A stretch of 64,000 nucleotides of DNA from Paraburkholderia elongata (GCF_013177735.1 NZ_WOEZ01000185.1:111478-175477), one strand, 5' to 3'; positions 45,800-54,744 are shown, counted from the stretch's first letter. Made by a program: numbers and translations. Notes: generated by a model from the sequence alone, not told the origin.

Positions 45800-46138
45800 A
45801 TGCAGATCATTCCGATCCAGGACGTCTATTCACAGACCATACCTGCGGTCCAGCTCGCCGGGCAGAATTGCAAGATCAATCTCTACCAGAAGTCGACCGG
45901 ATTTTACTGCGACCTGTACATCAACAATGCACCGATCATCACGGGCAGAATCTGCCAGAACCTGAACCGTATCGTGGGTAGGCTGTACATGGGTTTTGTG
46001 GGCGATCTGATGTTTTGCGATACGCAGGGCAGTCTCACCATCCCTAGTACCGGTCTTGATCCTTCGTCGCCCGGTCTCGGTTCCCGCTATCTACTCTGCT
46101 ACCTGTCGACTACGGATCTCGGTCCTGGAGTGGGTTGA
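45800..46138 (+). CDS. baseplate plug-like protein
   Basis: 112 residues (MQIIPIQDVYSQTIPAVQLA...). All-beta; the opening and the segment CKINLYQKSTGFYCDLYINN are typical of the small protein that plugs or caps the baseplate hub in myoviruses of this type. ATGA overlap with the hub gene. Confidence 0.7.
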   Translation: MQIIPIQDVYSQTIPAVQLAGQNCKINLYQKSTGFYCDLYINNAPIITGRICQNLNRIVGRLYMGFVGDLMFCDTQGSLTIPSTGLDPSSPGLGSRYLLCYLSTTDLGPGVG

Positions 46139-46998
46139 TGACCTTTGCCCAGAAAGCGATAGCGCTCACGATCAGCCTTGGTACGGGGCAGTTCGGAGAG
46201 ACGGGCGCCGATACGGTGACGTTGACCGGACTGCGAGTCAGGGCCGAAATCCAGCAGTTCGGCGGCGATGCAATGCCGCAGGTTCAGCTGCTGGTCTATG
46301 GCCTGCCGGCTGCAATGATTAACCAGTTGACGGCGATCGGATCGATCAACAATGCGGTGTTATACAAAAATTCAGTTCTGATCGCAGCCGGTGATTCAGG
46401 GTCGGCGCTGACCACGATTTATAACGGCACCATCTGGCAGGCCTGGGGCGATTACAACCAGCTACCGGATACCGCACTGAACATCTCCGCGGTTGGCGGC
46501 CTGGCCGCATCCCTGAAGCCGGTCGGGGCCTCAAGTTATCCAGGCACAGCCGATGTCGCCGCGATCATGCAGGACCTGGCGAAGACGATGGGCATCAACT
46601 TCGTGAACAATGGCGTATCGGTCAAGCTGTCCAATCCGTATTTCCCCGGCACTGCCCTGTCGCAGGTTCGCGAGTGCGCGCGCGCGGCCGACATCTATTT
46701 CACGATCGACAACGGCACACTGCAGATCTGGCCAAAAGGTGGTGCGCGCAACAGCACCATCCCGCTGATTTCTCCGTCGACTGGCATGGTTGGCTATCCG
46801 ACCTTCTCAAGCAATGGCCTGATGGTGACGACGATGTTTAACCCGTCTGTCGTCATTGGGGGCGTGATACAGGTGCAAAGCTCGATCACTCCGGCTTCCG
46901 GAAAGTGGATAGCAACCCAGATCTCGCACTCGCTCGAAAGCGAGACGCCTGGCGGGCAATGGTTCACGCACATTCTTGGAGTGCCGTTCAATGGCTGA
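46135..46998 (+). CDS. baseplate hub protein
   Basis: 287 residues. The pattern AKTMGINFVNNGVSVKLSNP, with ARAADIYFTIDNGTLQIWPK, matches the gp27/gpD-type hub of contractile phages, which holds the spike to the tube. Overlaps the spike gene by eight bases. Confidence 0.8.
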   Translation: MMTFAQKAIALTISLGTGQFGETGADTVTLTGLRVRAEIQQFGGDAMPQVQLLVYGLPAAMINQLTAIGSINNAVLYKNSVLIAAGDSGSALTTIYNGTIWQAWGDYNQLPDTALNISAVGGLAASLKPVGASSYPGTADVAAIMQDLAKTMGINFVNNGVSVKLSNPYFPGTALSQVRECARAADIYFTIDNGTLQIWPKGGARNSTIPLISPSTGMVGYPTFSSNGLMVTTMFNPSVVIGGVIQVQSSITPASGKWIATQISHSLESETPGGQWFTHILGVPFNG

Positions 46999-47713
46999 AG
47001 CCGGATATTTGGGCACCGCCGACGCGACATCCAATGGGTCGGACTACAACGCCACGACATTCCTCGTCTGGTCGATTCTGGCGCGCGTGCGGACCATGCA
47101 AATGGTCAAGGTGGTGAAGGTCACAAACGCGGGCGGAATTGCACCGGTTGGCTTCGTGGACCTCCTGCCGCTGGTGAATCAGCTTGACGGTTACAACCAC
47201 GCCGTGCCGCACGGGACGATTCATCAATGCCCGTACTTTCGCCTTCAAGGTGGAGCGAACGCGATCATCATCGATCCGCAAGTGGGAGATATCGGTTGGG
47301 CTGGGTTCGCTGATCGGGATATCTCGAGCGTGGTAGCTAACAAAGGACAGGCTAACCCGGGCAGCAAACGCATGTTTTCCATGGCGGACGCAGTTTATTT
47401 CGGCGGAATGCTGAATGGCACGCCGACGCAATACATCGCCTTTGCGAGCGGTGGGATTACGGTCGTGTCGCCCACGAAGATCACGCTTCAGGCCCCGGTC
47501 ATTGAGGCCGACGCCTCGACGTCTTTCTCGGTCAACTCGCCTTCCATTGTTCTCAACGGTCCCGTCGCCCAGGGCGGCGGATCGTACGCAGGTAATGCTA
47601 CCTATGCGGGAACGCTGACGGTCACGGTAGACACTGTAATCGCTGGCAAGTCGTTCATCGCGCACACGCACCATGAGAACGGCGCGGGCAGCAACACCAA
47701 TCCGCCGAACTGA
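46991..47713 (+). CDS. baseplate spike protein (gpV/gp138 type)
   Basis: 240 residues from ATG at 46991. The N-terminal OB-fold (MQMVKVVKVTNAGGIAPVGF, HGTIHQCPYFRLQGGANAII) belongs to the Gp138/gpV spike family; the C-terminal third forms beta-helical repeats (KITLQAPVIEADASTSFSVN) ending with HTHHENGAGSNTNPP. The His/Asn tip is typical of metal-binding membrane-piercing spikes. Confidence 0.85.
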   Translation: MAEAGYLGTADATSNGSDYNATTFLVWSILARVRTMQMVKVVKVTNAGGIAPVGFVDLLPLVNQLDGYNHAVPHGTIHQCPYFRLQGGANAIIIDPQVGDIGWAGFADRDISSVVANKGQANPGSKRMFSMADAVYFGGMLNGTPTQYIAFASGGITVVSPTKITLQAPVIEADASTSFSVNSPSIVLNGPVAQGGGSYAGNATYAGTLTVTVDTVIAGKSFIAHTHHENGAGSNTNPPN

Positions 47714-47715
47714 AT

Positions 47716-48066
47716 ATGAATACGTTATTTCTCGACCCGGTTTTGTGGGACCTGACGATCGACAGTTCCGGCAACATTGCCATGGCGTCTGAGCCATACA
47801 GTCTGGCTCAGGACGCGGCATCCGCATGTCGCACGTTTCTTGGTGAGGTGTACTACAACACCGTCATCGGAGTCCCCTATTGGCAAGACATACTGGGTCA
47901 ATTCCCTGCCCTATCTCTTGTAAAAGCCGACCTGGTCAATGCTGCACTGACAGTTCCCGATGTTGATTCCGCTCAGGTATTCATAACCGGTGTCGTCAAT
48001 CGCCAGTTGCAAGGACAGGTGCAGGTAACGGATAGCTCTGGAAACACGACGGCAGCCAGCTTCTAG
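47716..48066 (+). CDS. baseplate wedge protein, gp25-like
   Basis: 116 residues. The fold and position of gp25/W proteins are recognisable: LDPVLWDLTIDSSGNIAMAS and AASACRTFLGEVYYNTVIGV, between spike and J. This is a core baseplate protein shared with T6SS TssE. Confidence 0.85.
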   Translation: MNTLFLDPVLWDLTIDSSGNIAMASEPYSLAQDAASACRTFLGEVYYNTVIGVPYWQDILGQFPALSLVKADLVNAALTVPDVDSAQVFITGVVNRQLQGQVQVTDSSGNTTAASF

Positions 48067-48087
48067 CCTGCGCACACCGAAATAACC

Positions 48088-48111
48088 AAGCCCGCTTCGA
48101 CGGGCTTTTTT
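48088..48111 (+). terminator. intra-operon terminator before baseplate J
   Basis: AAGCCCG-CTTCGA-CGGGCTT followed by Ts, between the gp25-like and J-like genes. Confidence 0.8.
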
Positions 48112-48122
48112 GCGTCCACTCT

Positions 48123-49529
48123 ATGGCAATTTCCACCAACGTTCCGAGCGTTACGTTTGGCGCGACAGGCCTTGTATTGCCCGCCGAATCCGCCATCCTG
48201 ACGGGTGTCACTGCGGATATCAATGCCGCGTTTGGCGGAGGCCTGAATCCCGGACTGAACACGCCTCAGGGCCAGCTTGCATCAAGCCTCGCCGCGATCA
48301 TCGGCGATTGCAATGATCTGTTTGCTCAATACGTCAATGCCGTCGACCCGCGGTACTCGACCGGCATCATGCAGGATGCGCTCGCGCAGCTTTATTTTCT
48401 GGCGCGCAATCCGGCACTGCCTACGACGCTGCAAGTGACATGCATTGGCCTGGTTGGCGTCGTGATTCCGATCGGTGCGCTGATCAATGATACGAACGGA
48501 AACATCTACGCTTGCACGCAGGCCGGGACGATTCCTGCTGGTGGGTCGATCACGCTGGCATTCGCGAATCAGGTCACTGGGCCGATCGCTGTGCCGTCCA
48601 GTGTTTCGATCTACAAGTCGATTCCTGGCTGGGACACGGCGACATTCGTCTCCGGTGTTGTAGGTCAGAACGTCGAGACCCCTTCGGCATTCGAATTTCG
48701 GCGCCAGCAATCAGTTGCGATCAACGCGACTGGTTCGCTGCCGAGCATCTATGCGAACGTGTTCGCGGTGCCTGGCGTGCTGGATGTGTATGTGGCCGAA
48801 AATACGTCGGGCGTAACGAGTGGCGCGGTCTTTACTGGGTCCATTGCGACCACAACGCTGACGGTCACCGCAATGACATCGGGCACGATTGCGGTCGGCC
48901 AGATGGTCACCGGAGCGGGCGTCGCAGTCGGAACGGTCATCACGGCGCTTGGCACGGGCACGGGCGGGGCCGGGACATACACCGTAGGCATCAGCCAGAC
49001 GGTGAGCTCGACCACGCTCACCGCAGCAATAGGCGGACTTCCGCTCGCGCAGAATTCGATCTATGTCGCAGCGGTGGGCGGAAGTGCGTCGGCAATCGCA
49101 ACGGCCATCTGGCAGCGTAAGAGTGTCGGTGCGAACTACAACGGGAATACGCCGCAGACGGTCACCGATACGAGCGGCTACAACATCCCGTATCCGTCGT
49201 ATCAGGTCACTTTCGAGGTGCCGCCCGCGCTGCCGATTCTCTTTTCGGTCACGCTTGCCAACAACAGCAGCCTACCGTCGAACATCGTTTCACTGGTGCA
49301 AGCAGCCATCCTGAACGCCTTTATCGGCGGTGATGGCGGCTCGCGTGCCCGGATCGGGTCGACGATCTTCGCAAGTCGTTATTACGCGCCGATCGCGACG
49401 ATCTCACCCTTCGTTGAAATCCTCTCGGTGTTTATCGGCACGACTGCGGCCACGCTGAATGCGCTGACGGTGCCGATCAACAACGTCCCCACGGCCGCGG
49501 CCGGCAATATCTCTGTGGCGCTGGTGTAA
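48123..49529 (+). CDS. baseplate J-like protein carrying a Gly/Thr-rich domain
   Basis: 468 residues. TDINAAFGGGLNPGL-type start, then VETPSAFEFRRQQSVAINAT and QNSIYVAAVGGSASAIATAI are typical of J-like wedge proteins. Residues 237-302 are the Gly/Thr domain, sitting between DVYVAENTSGVT and GGLPLAQNS, which are contiguous in other J proteins as I recall them. The insertion adds about 65 residues to a wedge protein that contacts the sheath. Confidence 0.85.
   Translation: MAISTNVPSVTFGATGLVLPAESAILTGVTADINAAFGGGLNPGLNTPQGQLASSLAAIIGDCNDLFAQYVNAVDPRYSTGIMQDALAQLYFLARNPALPTTLQVTCIGLVGVVIPIGALINDTNGNIYACTQAGTIPAGGSITLAFANQVTGPIAVPSSVSIYKSIPGWDTATFVSGVVGQNVETPSAFEFRRQQSVAINATGSLPSIYANVFAVPGVLDVYVAENTSGVTSGAVFTGSIATTTLTVTAMTSGTIAVGQMVTGAGVAVGTVITALGTGTGGAGTYTVGISQTVSSTTLTAAIGGLPLAQNSIYVAAVGGSASAIATAIWQRKSVGANYNGNTPQTVTDTSGYNIPYPSYQVTFEVPPALPILFSVTLANNSSLPSNIVSLVQAAILNAFIGGDGGSRARIGSTIFASRYYAPIATISPFVEILSVFIGTTAATLNALTVPINNVPTAAAGNISVALV
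48831..49028 (+). repeat. repeated Gly/Thr-rich beta domain, copy 7
   Basis: Residues 237-302 of the J protein: [60 protein letters not shown]. Confidence 0.8.
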
Positions 49530-50191
49530 TGGTCAATCTCGAGCAAACCATTATCTCGCAGTACGCGAATAGTTCGATCATCACGCAGTTGGTGACGAAC
49601 ATGAACCAGTACATAGACCCGCGCGCGAACCTGGCCCAGTTCTACAGCTTCGTCTTCAACGTACAGACCGCACAAAGCTGGGGGCTGGATATTCTGGGGC
49701 GCATTGTCGGCGTGTCGAGAAACATCCAGATTCCCGGTGCAATCACGGATCTGGGCTTCAAGGAAGGGTTGAACTATCAACCCTTCGGCCAGGCGCCGTT
49801 CTATGCCGGGACGCCCGCGACGAACACTTACATCCTGTCCGATCCGGCGTATCGCACGCTGATTCTCGTCAAGGCGCTCGGCAACATCTCGAGCAGCACG
49901 GCGCATAGCCTGAATCAATTGCTGCAAAACCTGTTCGCTGGCCGCGGCCGTTGCTATGTAAGCGACACGGGTGGCATGCAGATGCGCTTCACGTTTGAGT
50001 TCGCCCTCTATCCCTATGAGATTTCGATCCTGACGCAGTCGGGCGCGGTGCCACGTCCTGCGGCCGTGAACGCAAAGATTCTGCAAGTGGATATCCCGAC
50101 GACCTTCGGTTTCAACGAGGCCGGGATCTACCAAAACTTTGGCCACGGCGTATTTTTCAACGCGTCGACTGGCCTGCTGAACGCAGCCTGA
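49529..50191 (+). CDS. DUF2612 baseplate/tail protein (gpI-like)
   Basis: 220 residues. QSWGLDILGRIVGVSRNIQI and YRTLILVKALGNISSSTAHS are typical of DUF2612, the tail-tip protein after J in phages of this type. TAATG overlap with J. It probably links the wedge and fibre. Confidence 0.85.
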   Translation: MVNLEQTIISQYANSSIITQLVTNMNQYIDPRANLAQFYSFVFNVQTAQSWGLDILGRIVGVSRNIQIPGAITDLGFKEGLNYQPFGQAPFYAGTPATNTYILSDPAYRTLILVKALGNISSSTAHSLNQLLQNLFAGRGRCYVSDTGGMQMRFTFEFALYPYEISILTQSGAVPRPAAVNAKILQVDIPTTFGFNEAGIYQNFGHGVFFNASTGLLNAA

Positions 50192-50210
50192 CTCTCGTCC
50201 ATTCCGCATC

Positions 50211-50234
50211 AAGCCCGCTCCGGCGGGCTTTTTT
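50211..50234 (+). terminator. intra-operon terminator before the fibre gene
   Basis: AAGCCCGC-TCCG-GCGGGCTT followed by Ts. Confidence 0.8.
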
Positions 50235-50249
50235 GTTGCCAGGATACAC

Positions 50250-51521
50250 ATGCAAGCCTCAAACATCCCGTCGAAGGTTCCGCTTCCGTTCGCCAATTCG
50301 GGCACGAAGAACACGATCCCGACCGCATCGCAGATCGGCATTACGCCTGGGGCCGCTTCACTGACCGATGGATTTCCTCCGCTCACCTTCACGCCGCTCG
50401 CGTCTGGCGGTGTGCCTCCTGCTGGCGCGGACTTCAACGGGGTTCTTAACCTGATCACGGCCATCCAGCAATGGCAATCGGCTGGCGGCAATTTCAAGTG
50501 GGACTCGGCGTTCTCAACGTCGGTGGGTGGCTATCCGAAGGGCGCCGTGCTGGTCAATTCGACCAACGATGGGATGTGGCTATGCCTGGCCGACAACAAC
50601 GCGACCAACCCGGACGCGACGGACGGCAGCGCGGCGAACTGGGCACCGATCGACGCTTATGGCGCAACGAACATCGCCCTGACCAATGCCAACGTCACGT
50701 TGACTCCGGCCCAGTTCTCGAAGCCGATCATCGTCCTGGCCGGCACGCTGACCGGCAACGTCCAGTTGACGATGCCGAAGATCGTCGGGACGTGGTACGT
50801 CGTCAACAGCACGACTGGCGCATTCACCGCCTCGCTGCTGACCGCATCCGGCACACCCATCGCCATTGCGCAGGGCGGCGCAGCGTTCGTTCGCGGCGAC
50901 GGCACCAACGTACTGAACGACGCCCTCCAGATCGCCCCCGCCACGCAGAGCCAGCATGCGGTGCAGCTCAGTCAATTGGGGAACTTCCAGGCTGTCGTGT
51001 CGGTTTCGGGCAACCTGACGCTAAACAGCACCTCGTTTGGCAAGTTCTACCAGACTGTAAGTGGCGCGGGCGGCTACACGATTACGCTATCTGCTGTCGG
51101 TAACGGCGGTCAAACTATCTGCTTTTTTAACAGTTCGACAGGCAATCTCACGCTGACGGCAGCCAACTTTAATACCGCATATGGGTCTGGCGTCACGTCA
51201 ATCGTGCTGCCTCCTGCTTCAACAGTTCAGTTGACATACGATGGCACTTCGTACAATGGCATTGGCGGTTCTGCAGCAATTGGTACCGCCATTCGTCCGC
51301 AGTCCGCAACCGGCGTAGGTCAATGGTCGGCACTAACGGTTACCGGGTCAGGGGCAAGTACATTTTTGACGTTGCCCGCAGGCGGGACGTGGGCATATAA
51401 CGCTTTCGTTCAAGGCAGTGGTGGAGCAACCGCTATTGCATCGGGCGGTACCAACGTATACGGCCCATATAATTCGACGTCTTTTCCTATCGCAAACGGC
51501 TTTGCCTACAGGATTGCATAA
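50250..51521 (+). CDS. tail fibre protein
   Basis: 423 residues. The N-terminal 130 residues (MQASNIPSKVPLPFANSGTK, FTPLASGGVPPAGADFNGVL) are the common attachment domain of fibres in phages of this group; the C-terminus is Gly/Ser/Thr-rich beta structure (AGGTWAYNAFVQGSGGATAI) that probably trimerises and binds the host glycan. It ends by overlapping the assembly protein start. Confidence 0.8.
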   Translation: MQASNIPSKVPLPFANSGTKNTIPTASQIGITPGAASLTDGFPPLTFTPLASGGVPPAGADFNGVLNLITAIQQWQSAGGNFKWDSAFSTSVGGYPKGAVLVNSTNDGMWLCLADNNATNPDATDGSAANWAPIDAYGATNIALTNANVTLTPAQFSKPIIVLAGTLTGNVQLTMPKIVGTWYVVNSTTGAFTASLLTASGTPIAIAQGGAAFVRGDGTNVLNDALQIAPATQSQHAVQLSQLGNFQAVVSVSGNLTLNSTSFGKFYQTVSGAGGYTITLSAVGNGGQTICFFNSSTGNLTLTAANFNTAYGSGVTSIVLPPASTVQLTYDGTSYNGIGGSAAIGTAIRPQSATGVGQWSALTVTGSGASTFLTLPAGGTWAYNAFVQGSGGATAIASGGTNVYGPYNSTSFPIANGFAYRIA

Positions 51522-51937
51522 TGACCAGTTCCTTCTTGCAGATGGGTTTTGGACCCTCAGTCACCGCAAAATCCGCAACGCCTGCGACGGACGGATATGA
51601 CGGAACATTCGGTGGATTTCCATACAACATCCATCCGGTCGCGACGCCGGATGTGTATGCTGCCCTGCTAGCAGCAATCGCTGATAACGATGTCACGGTT
51701 ACGCCGTACTCGCCTCGAGTTGTCTCGTCGGCGCAGTTGTGGGCCAACTATCAGACGCAAGCTCAGAGCGTCCTGACGGAATCCGACAAGACGATTCTGC
51801 GGTGCTACGAGAATGGCGTCACGGTGCCTGCGGCATGGGCGACCTACCGCAAGGCGTTGCGCGCGATCATCAGCGCGACGTCCGGGGATCCAGCGCAGCC
51901 GTTACCAGCCAGGCCAGCTTATCCAGCAGGAACATGA
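51521..51937 (+). CDS. tail fibre assembly protein
   Basis: 138 residues. VLTESDKTILRCYENGVTVP followed by AAWATYRKALRAII is the typical C-terminal chaperone motif of fibre assembly proteins; the N-terminus (FLQMGFGPSVTAKSATPATD) may be part of the fibre module. Coupled by TAATG. Confidence 0.75.
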   Translation: MTSSFLQMGFGPSVTAKSATPATDGYDGTFGGFPYNIHPVATPDVYAALLAAIADNDVTVTPYSPRVVSSAQLWANYQTQAQSVLTESDKTILRCYENGVTVPAAWATYRKALRAIISATSGDPAQPLPARPAYPAGT

Positions 51938-52002
51938 CCGGTCGATTGGCTCACTCTACTCAAGCCTTCGTATATCCGCATCCTGCAATTCGCAACACTA
52001 CC

Positions 52003-52203
52003 TCACCAGATAGACTGCTCGAATTGCACGGCCGCATCATGGCCCCTCTGCCAGCTTCGATACGCATCAGTGCCGGGAGCGTATCGATTGAGATCGCCCG
52101 CATTCGATTTCCATCCTTCCTGATAGGCCGGGGTTTGCTCAATCTCAGCCAGGTCTCCCCGATCGGTCAAGGCTCGAACAATACGCTTGATCACGGTTTT
52201 CAT
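52003..52203 (-). CDS. Rmf/CrpP-like small protein
   Basis: 66 residues; GAGG precedes the ATG. The segment AYQEGWKSNAGDLNRY with PGTDAYRSWQRGHDAAV follows the A-x3-G ... P-Y-x8-W-x2-G spacing of the ribosome modulation factor/CrpP group, small basic-to-neutral proteins that bind ribosomes or, in one reported case, act on fluoroquinolones. The match is by pattern only. It is the last gene of the minus-strand lysogenic module. Confidence 0.5.
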   Translation of the reverse strand: MKTVIKRIVRALTDRGDLAEIEQTPAYQEGWKSNAGDLNRYAPGTDAYRSWQRGHDAAVQFEQSIW

Positions 52204-52271
52204 TTAACGCACCTCGCACTTGCGTTATTTACAAAATAGTAATGCGCGGAAGATTCGCGACAGTATAGCGT

Positions 52272-53096
52272 TTACCGCCCCAGCATCTTCCGCACGACTG
52301 GCAGCAGCGCCGCAAAGTAATTCTTCTCCTTGAATGCATACCCCGCATCGTTCGGGTGCACACAATCGCTGCTCATAAACGCGATGTTCCACGGTTGGGG
52401 GTTGGGCGGCGTCGTGTAGTTCTCGAAGTTCGCCAGATTCGGTAACGCCGTGTAGCCAGAAGCCCCGAATAGTTGGTCAGCCGCCGCGACAAGCGCGTTT
52501 GTGCCGGTTTGTGGGTCGGCGAGGTTCATGTCTGAACGGCAGATCGGGTTAGGCTCGGCATAAACCGGAACCGCGCCGGCTGCTGTAACTGTGCTGATCC
52601 ACTGCTGCATCCAGGTGATGTAGGTCGAAACATTCTCGCCAAGTACATACTGGTCATTGATTTCACTGTTGGTGATGACGATATCGGCAGGCGTTGTGAG
52701 TTGCGCAAGGCGTGTCGCAAGCGGCGCAGTGTCTGGCGCCAAGCCTTGCAGGCTGTGCATCAATGTGCCACCGGGAATAGATCCGTCGATCACAGTGACC
52801 ACGCCTGCGCCAAGCGCTGCGTCAAAATCAGCCTGCATCATCTGTGCAGGCGAAGGGTCTACGCGGCCAGCAATACCGTTGCCAATACCGGGATACTGCA
52901 CTTTGTTAGGCGAATCAATATCGGCTCCGTAGCCCGTGCTGTCTTCGTCAAGATAGATCGTGGCGTGGGTCTTGTGTGCAGGGGCTGGCCCTGCGGCCGT
53001 AGTCGATGTGGGCGTCGGCGTGCCGCTTCCGCCGCCACCGCCGCAGCCTGCGAGATTGATAGCGAGTACCGCAGCGAGTGCATATTTTTTGAGCAT
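52272..53096 (-). CDS. SGNH-hydrolase lipoprotein
   Basis: 274 residues. MLKKYALAAVLAINLAGC is a lipoprotein signal with acylated Cys18, followed by a Gly and Pro/Thr linker. The catalytic blocks are DEDSTGYG (Ser53), an Asn in NSEIND and SDCVHPND (D244, H247). SGNH lipoproteins de-esterify cell-wall or surface glycans. GAAGGAA gives the start. Being on the lysogenic side and exported, it may change the cell surface and block further phages, which is inference only. Confidence 0.8.
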   Translation of the reverse strand: MLKKYALAAVLAINLAGCGGGGGSGTPTPTSTTAAGPAPAHKTHATIYLDEDSTGYGADIDSPNKVQYPGIGNGIAGRVDPSPAQMMQADFDAALGAGVVTVIDGSIPGGTLMHSLQGLAPDTAPLATRLAQLTTPADIVITNSEINDQYVLGENVSTYITWMQQWISTVTAAGAVPVYAEPNPICRSDMNLADPQTGTNALVAAADQLFGASGYTALPNLANFENYTTPPNPQPWNIAFMSSDCVHPNDAGYAFKEKNYFAALLPVVRKMLGR

Positions 53097-53173
53097 GATT
53101 ATTCCTTCGGGCGCGTCAATCCTATGACGGCGCGCGCCATGTCGATTCGTTGGAAAGAGGGGGAAAGCTGCCG

Positions 53174-54028
53174 TTATTCGGGCTGCTGGATTAACTGCCG
53201 AGTGAGTGGCGCGAGAATCGCGGCCTCGCGTTGCGCCTTGATTTGGAAAATGGCGTTGTCTGGAAATATCCCAGCCGTATAGTGCGAGCACAGGTTCGGG
53301 ATCGTTTGCAGGTAGTCGTACTGCTTCACGAGCGGGACGCTGTACTGCGCCGCGATGTTATCCATCGCCGAGACGTAGTTCGCCAAGTATGGTCGGCTAT
53401 TGTCGCAAACGGGACCCGGCTCTTCCAAAACGGCGATTTTTCCTGCAACTCTCACCGCCTGAACCCATGCCACAAGCGCGTCCGAATATGGTCCGAGAGA
53501 TTGCGACAGGTCATCATTGACCGCATGTGCATCCAGAACGATTTGCGCCTTCGATGACTGAATGCGTTGTGCGAACGGAGCGCCACCACCGTCAACGCCG
53601 GCCATCATGTTCAGAAGCGTCGATGCCGATCCGCCTTCAGCGCGATTGTCGAGCGTTATCGCATCCCCGAATTGCGCTTGCAAGATGGCCTGCGTGTCGG
53701 CCGGCTCGCTTTGCGGGTTGAATGTGTAGAACGGTGGCGAAGAGCCGAACATCGCATCGTCGCCGTGGACCTCGATCAGGACTGTCTTTGGCGGCGGTGC
53801 GACTGGCGTTGACGCCGGAAGCGGTGCAACGGGAGTTGATGCCGGAATTGGCGCAGAAGCCGCCTCCGGGCCTGACGCAGCAACCGGAGCCGATACCGGC
53901 GCAGATGCCGCTATAGGCGAAGACGCCACGATCTGAACGGGCGCGACTGGCTGGGCTTTGCTAGTCGGCGATGTGTCGGGCGTATTGCCGCCGCATGCCG
54001 CGATGCAAACCGACAGAGCCGCGATTAC
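53174..54028 (-). CDS. degenerate SGNH-like lipoprotein, start codon unclear
   Basis: About 284 residues after a hydrophobic signal ending CIAACGG (lipobox). A Pro/Ala repeat linker (PIPASTPVAPLPASTPVAP) leads to an SGNH-like domain in which the nucleophile block reads HGDDAMFG, with Asp instead of Ser, while an AVND block remains; a clear DxxH is missing. No ATG, GTG or TTG opens the frame after the upstream gene: the site that should hold the start reads GGAGTAATCGCG where the sister gene has GGAATAATCATG. So it is either started atypically or a pseudogene. The coordinates given begin at the first codon after the regulator's stop. Confidence 0.5.
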   Translation of the reverse strand, partial: VIAALSVCIAACGGNTPDTSPTSKAQPVAPVQIVASSPIAASAPVSAPVAASGPEAASAPIPASTPVAPLPASTPVAPPPKTVLIEVHGDDAMFGSSPPFYTFNPQSEPADTQAILQAQFGDAITLDNRAEGGSASTLLNMMAGVDGGGAPFAQRIQSSKAQIVLDAHAVNDDLSQSLGPYSDALVAWVQAVRVAGKIAVLEEPGPVCDNSRPYLANYVSAMDNIAAQYSVPLVKQYDYLQTIPNLCSHYTAGIFPDNAIFQIKAQREAAILAPLTRQLIQQPE

Positions 54029-54321
54029 TCCTGCTCGCCAACGTCCGCCGACAGATCGATCGTAGCCCCTGCCCGGCGCATGCGCGCGAGGATTCGTTCG
54101 ATAGCCTCGGCGCTCAGTTCTTTTTGAGCCAGCCCGAAGAATAACGTCTGCGCGCTGATCTCCCGCCGTTTCTCGCCCTGTTCCGTGTAGCCCCTCCAGT
54201 GTCGGCCGCTCGAAAGGCCGAACAACTTCGCCATCCGGGCACTCGATAGACCGAGTTCGTCCTTGAGGCGCTGAAGCTCTTTCGCAGAAGGTGCCTTGTA
54301 CTTCATGTCGAAATAATCCAT
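54025..54321 (-). CDS. small XRE-like regulator
   Basis: 98 residues (MDYFDMKYKAPSAKELQRLK...). A helix-turn-helix (GLSSARMAKLFGLSSGRHWR) is followed by a second helical part (SAEAIERILARMRRAGATID). Similar small regulators are frequent in phages of beta-proteobacteria. The promoter at 54404-54432 overlaps a 21-bp palindrome just upstream, so it very likely controls its own operon. An alternative start is ATG 54306. Confidence 0.75.
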   Translation of the reverse strand: MDYFDMKYKAPSAKELQRLKDELGLSSARMAKLFGLSSGRHWRGYTEQGEKRREISAQTLFFGLAQKELSAEAIERILARMRRAGATIDLSADVGEQE

Positions 54322-54403
54322 CGCCAGTAAAGGCGCGAAACAAGCGGTTCATGGTTTTCCTCTCGGAGATTGTGGCCGCGCGAGTGCGCTTCCAGTACTG
54401 AGC

Positions 54404-54432
54404 ATCCTAGGCGCAAAGTGCCTAGGCGTCAA
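54404..54432 (-). promoter_or_regulatory. autoregulated promoter of the lysogenic module
   Basis: TTGACG, a 17-base spacer and TAGGAT on the minus strand, reading toward the XRE-like gene. The palindrome CCTAGGC-N7-GCCTAGG (54406-54426) covers the spacer and -10 box, so the regulator could repress by blocking polymerase. It carries no CTAAAC sites, so the CI-like repressor probably does not control it and it can be active in the lysogen. Confidence 0.75.
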
Positions 54433-54480
54433 GCAAAACATATCGCCGTCATCGAGCGGCTTTTTCTTTTCGGGGCATCA

Positions 54481-54744
54481 ATGGATAACACGGTTCTCTA
54501 CATCGGCGGCGCAGTAGCAACGGCAGTCGGCACGGTCGCATGGTGGACATTTCGCTCGATACACGGACGCGTAGAGGCAAATGAAAAAGACCTCGCCGCC
54601 TTCAAGTTGCACTGCGCGGAAACGTATGTGACGTCAAGCGCCTTGGAGAAGGCCATTGATCGTTTCAGCGAGTCGATTAATGCCGTGTTCGACAAGTTGA
54701 ATAGAATCGACGAAAAGTTAGATCGCAAGGTAGATAAGCCATGA
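54481..54744 (+). CDS. membrane-anchored coiled-coil protein of the lysis region
   Basis: 87 residues from MDNTVLYIGGAVATAVGTVA. One N-terminal membrane helix (to about residue 25), then a coiled coil (VEANEKDLAAFKLH and DRFSESINAVFDKLNRIDEK). The arrangement resembles hemolysin XhlA-like or regulatory lysis proteins. A weak hairpin (GCCG ... CGGC, then TTTTTC) lies just before it. Confidence 0.65.
   Translation: MDNTVLYIGGAVATAVGTVAWWTFRSIHGRVEANEKDLAAFKLHCAETYVTSSALEKAIDRFSESINAVFDKLNRIDEKLDRKVDKP

Noticed and set aside
53174..54352. 392-codon frame for the second lipoprotein starting at 54352
   Set aside because: Its first 108 codons lie antiframe through the XRE-like regulator and would bury the signal peptide in the middle, so this start is unlikely.
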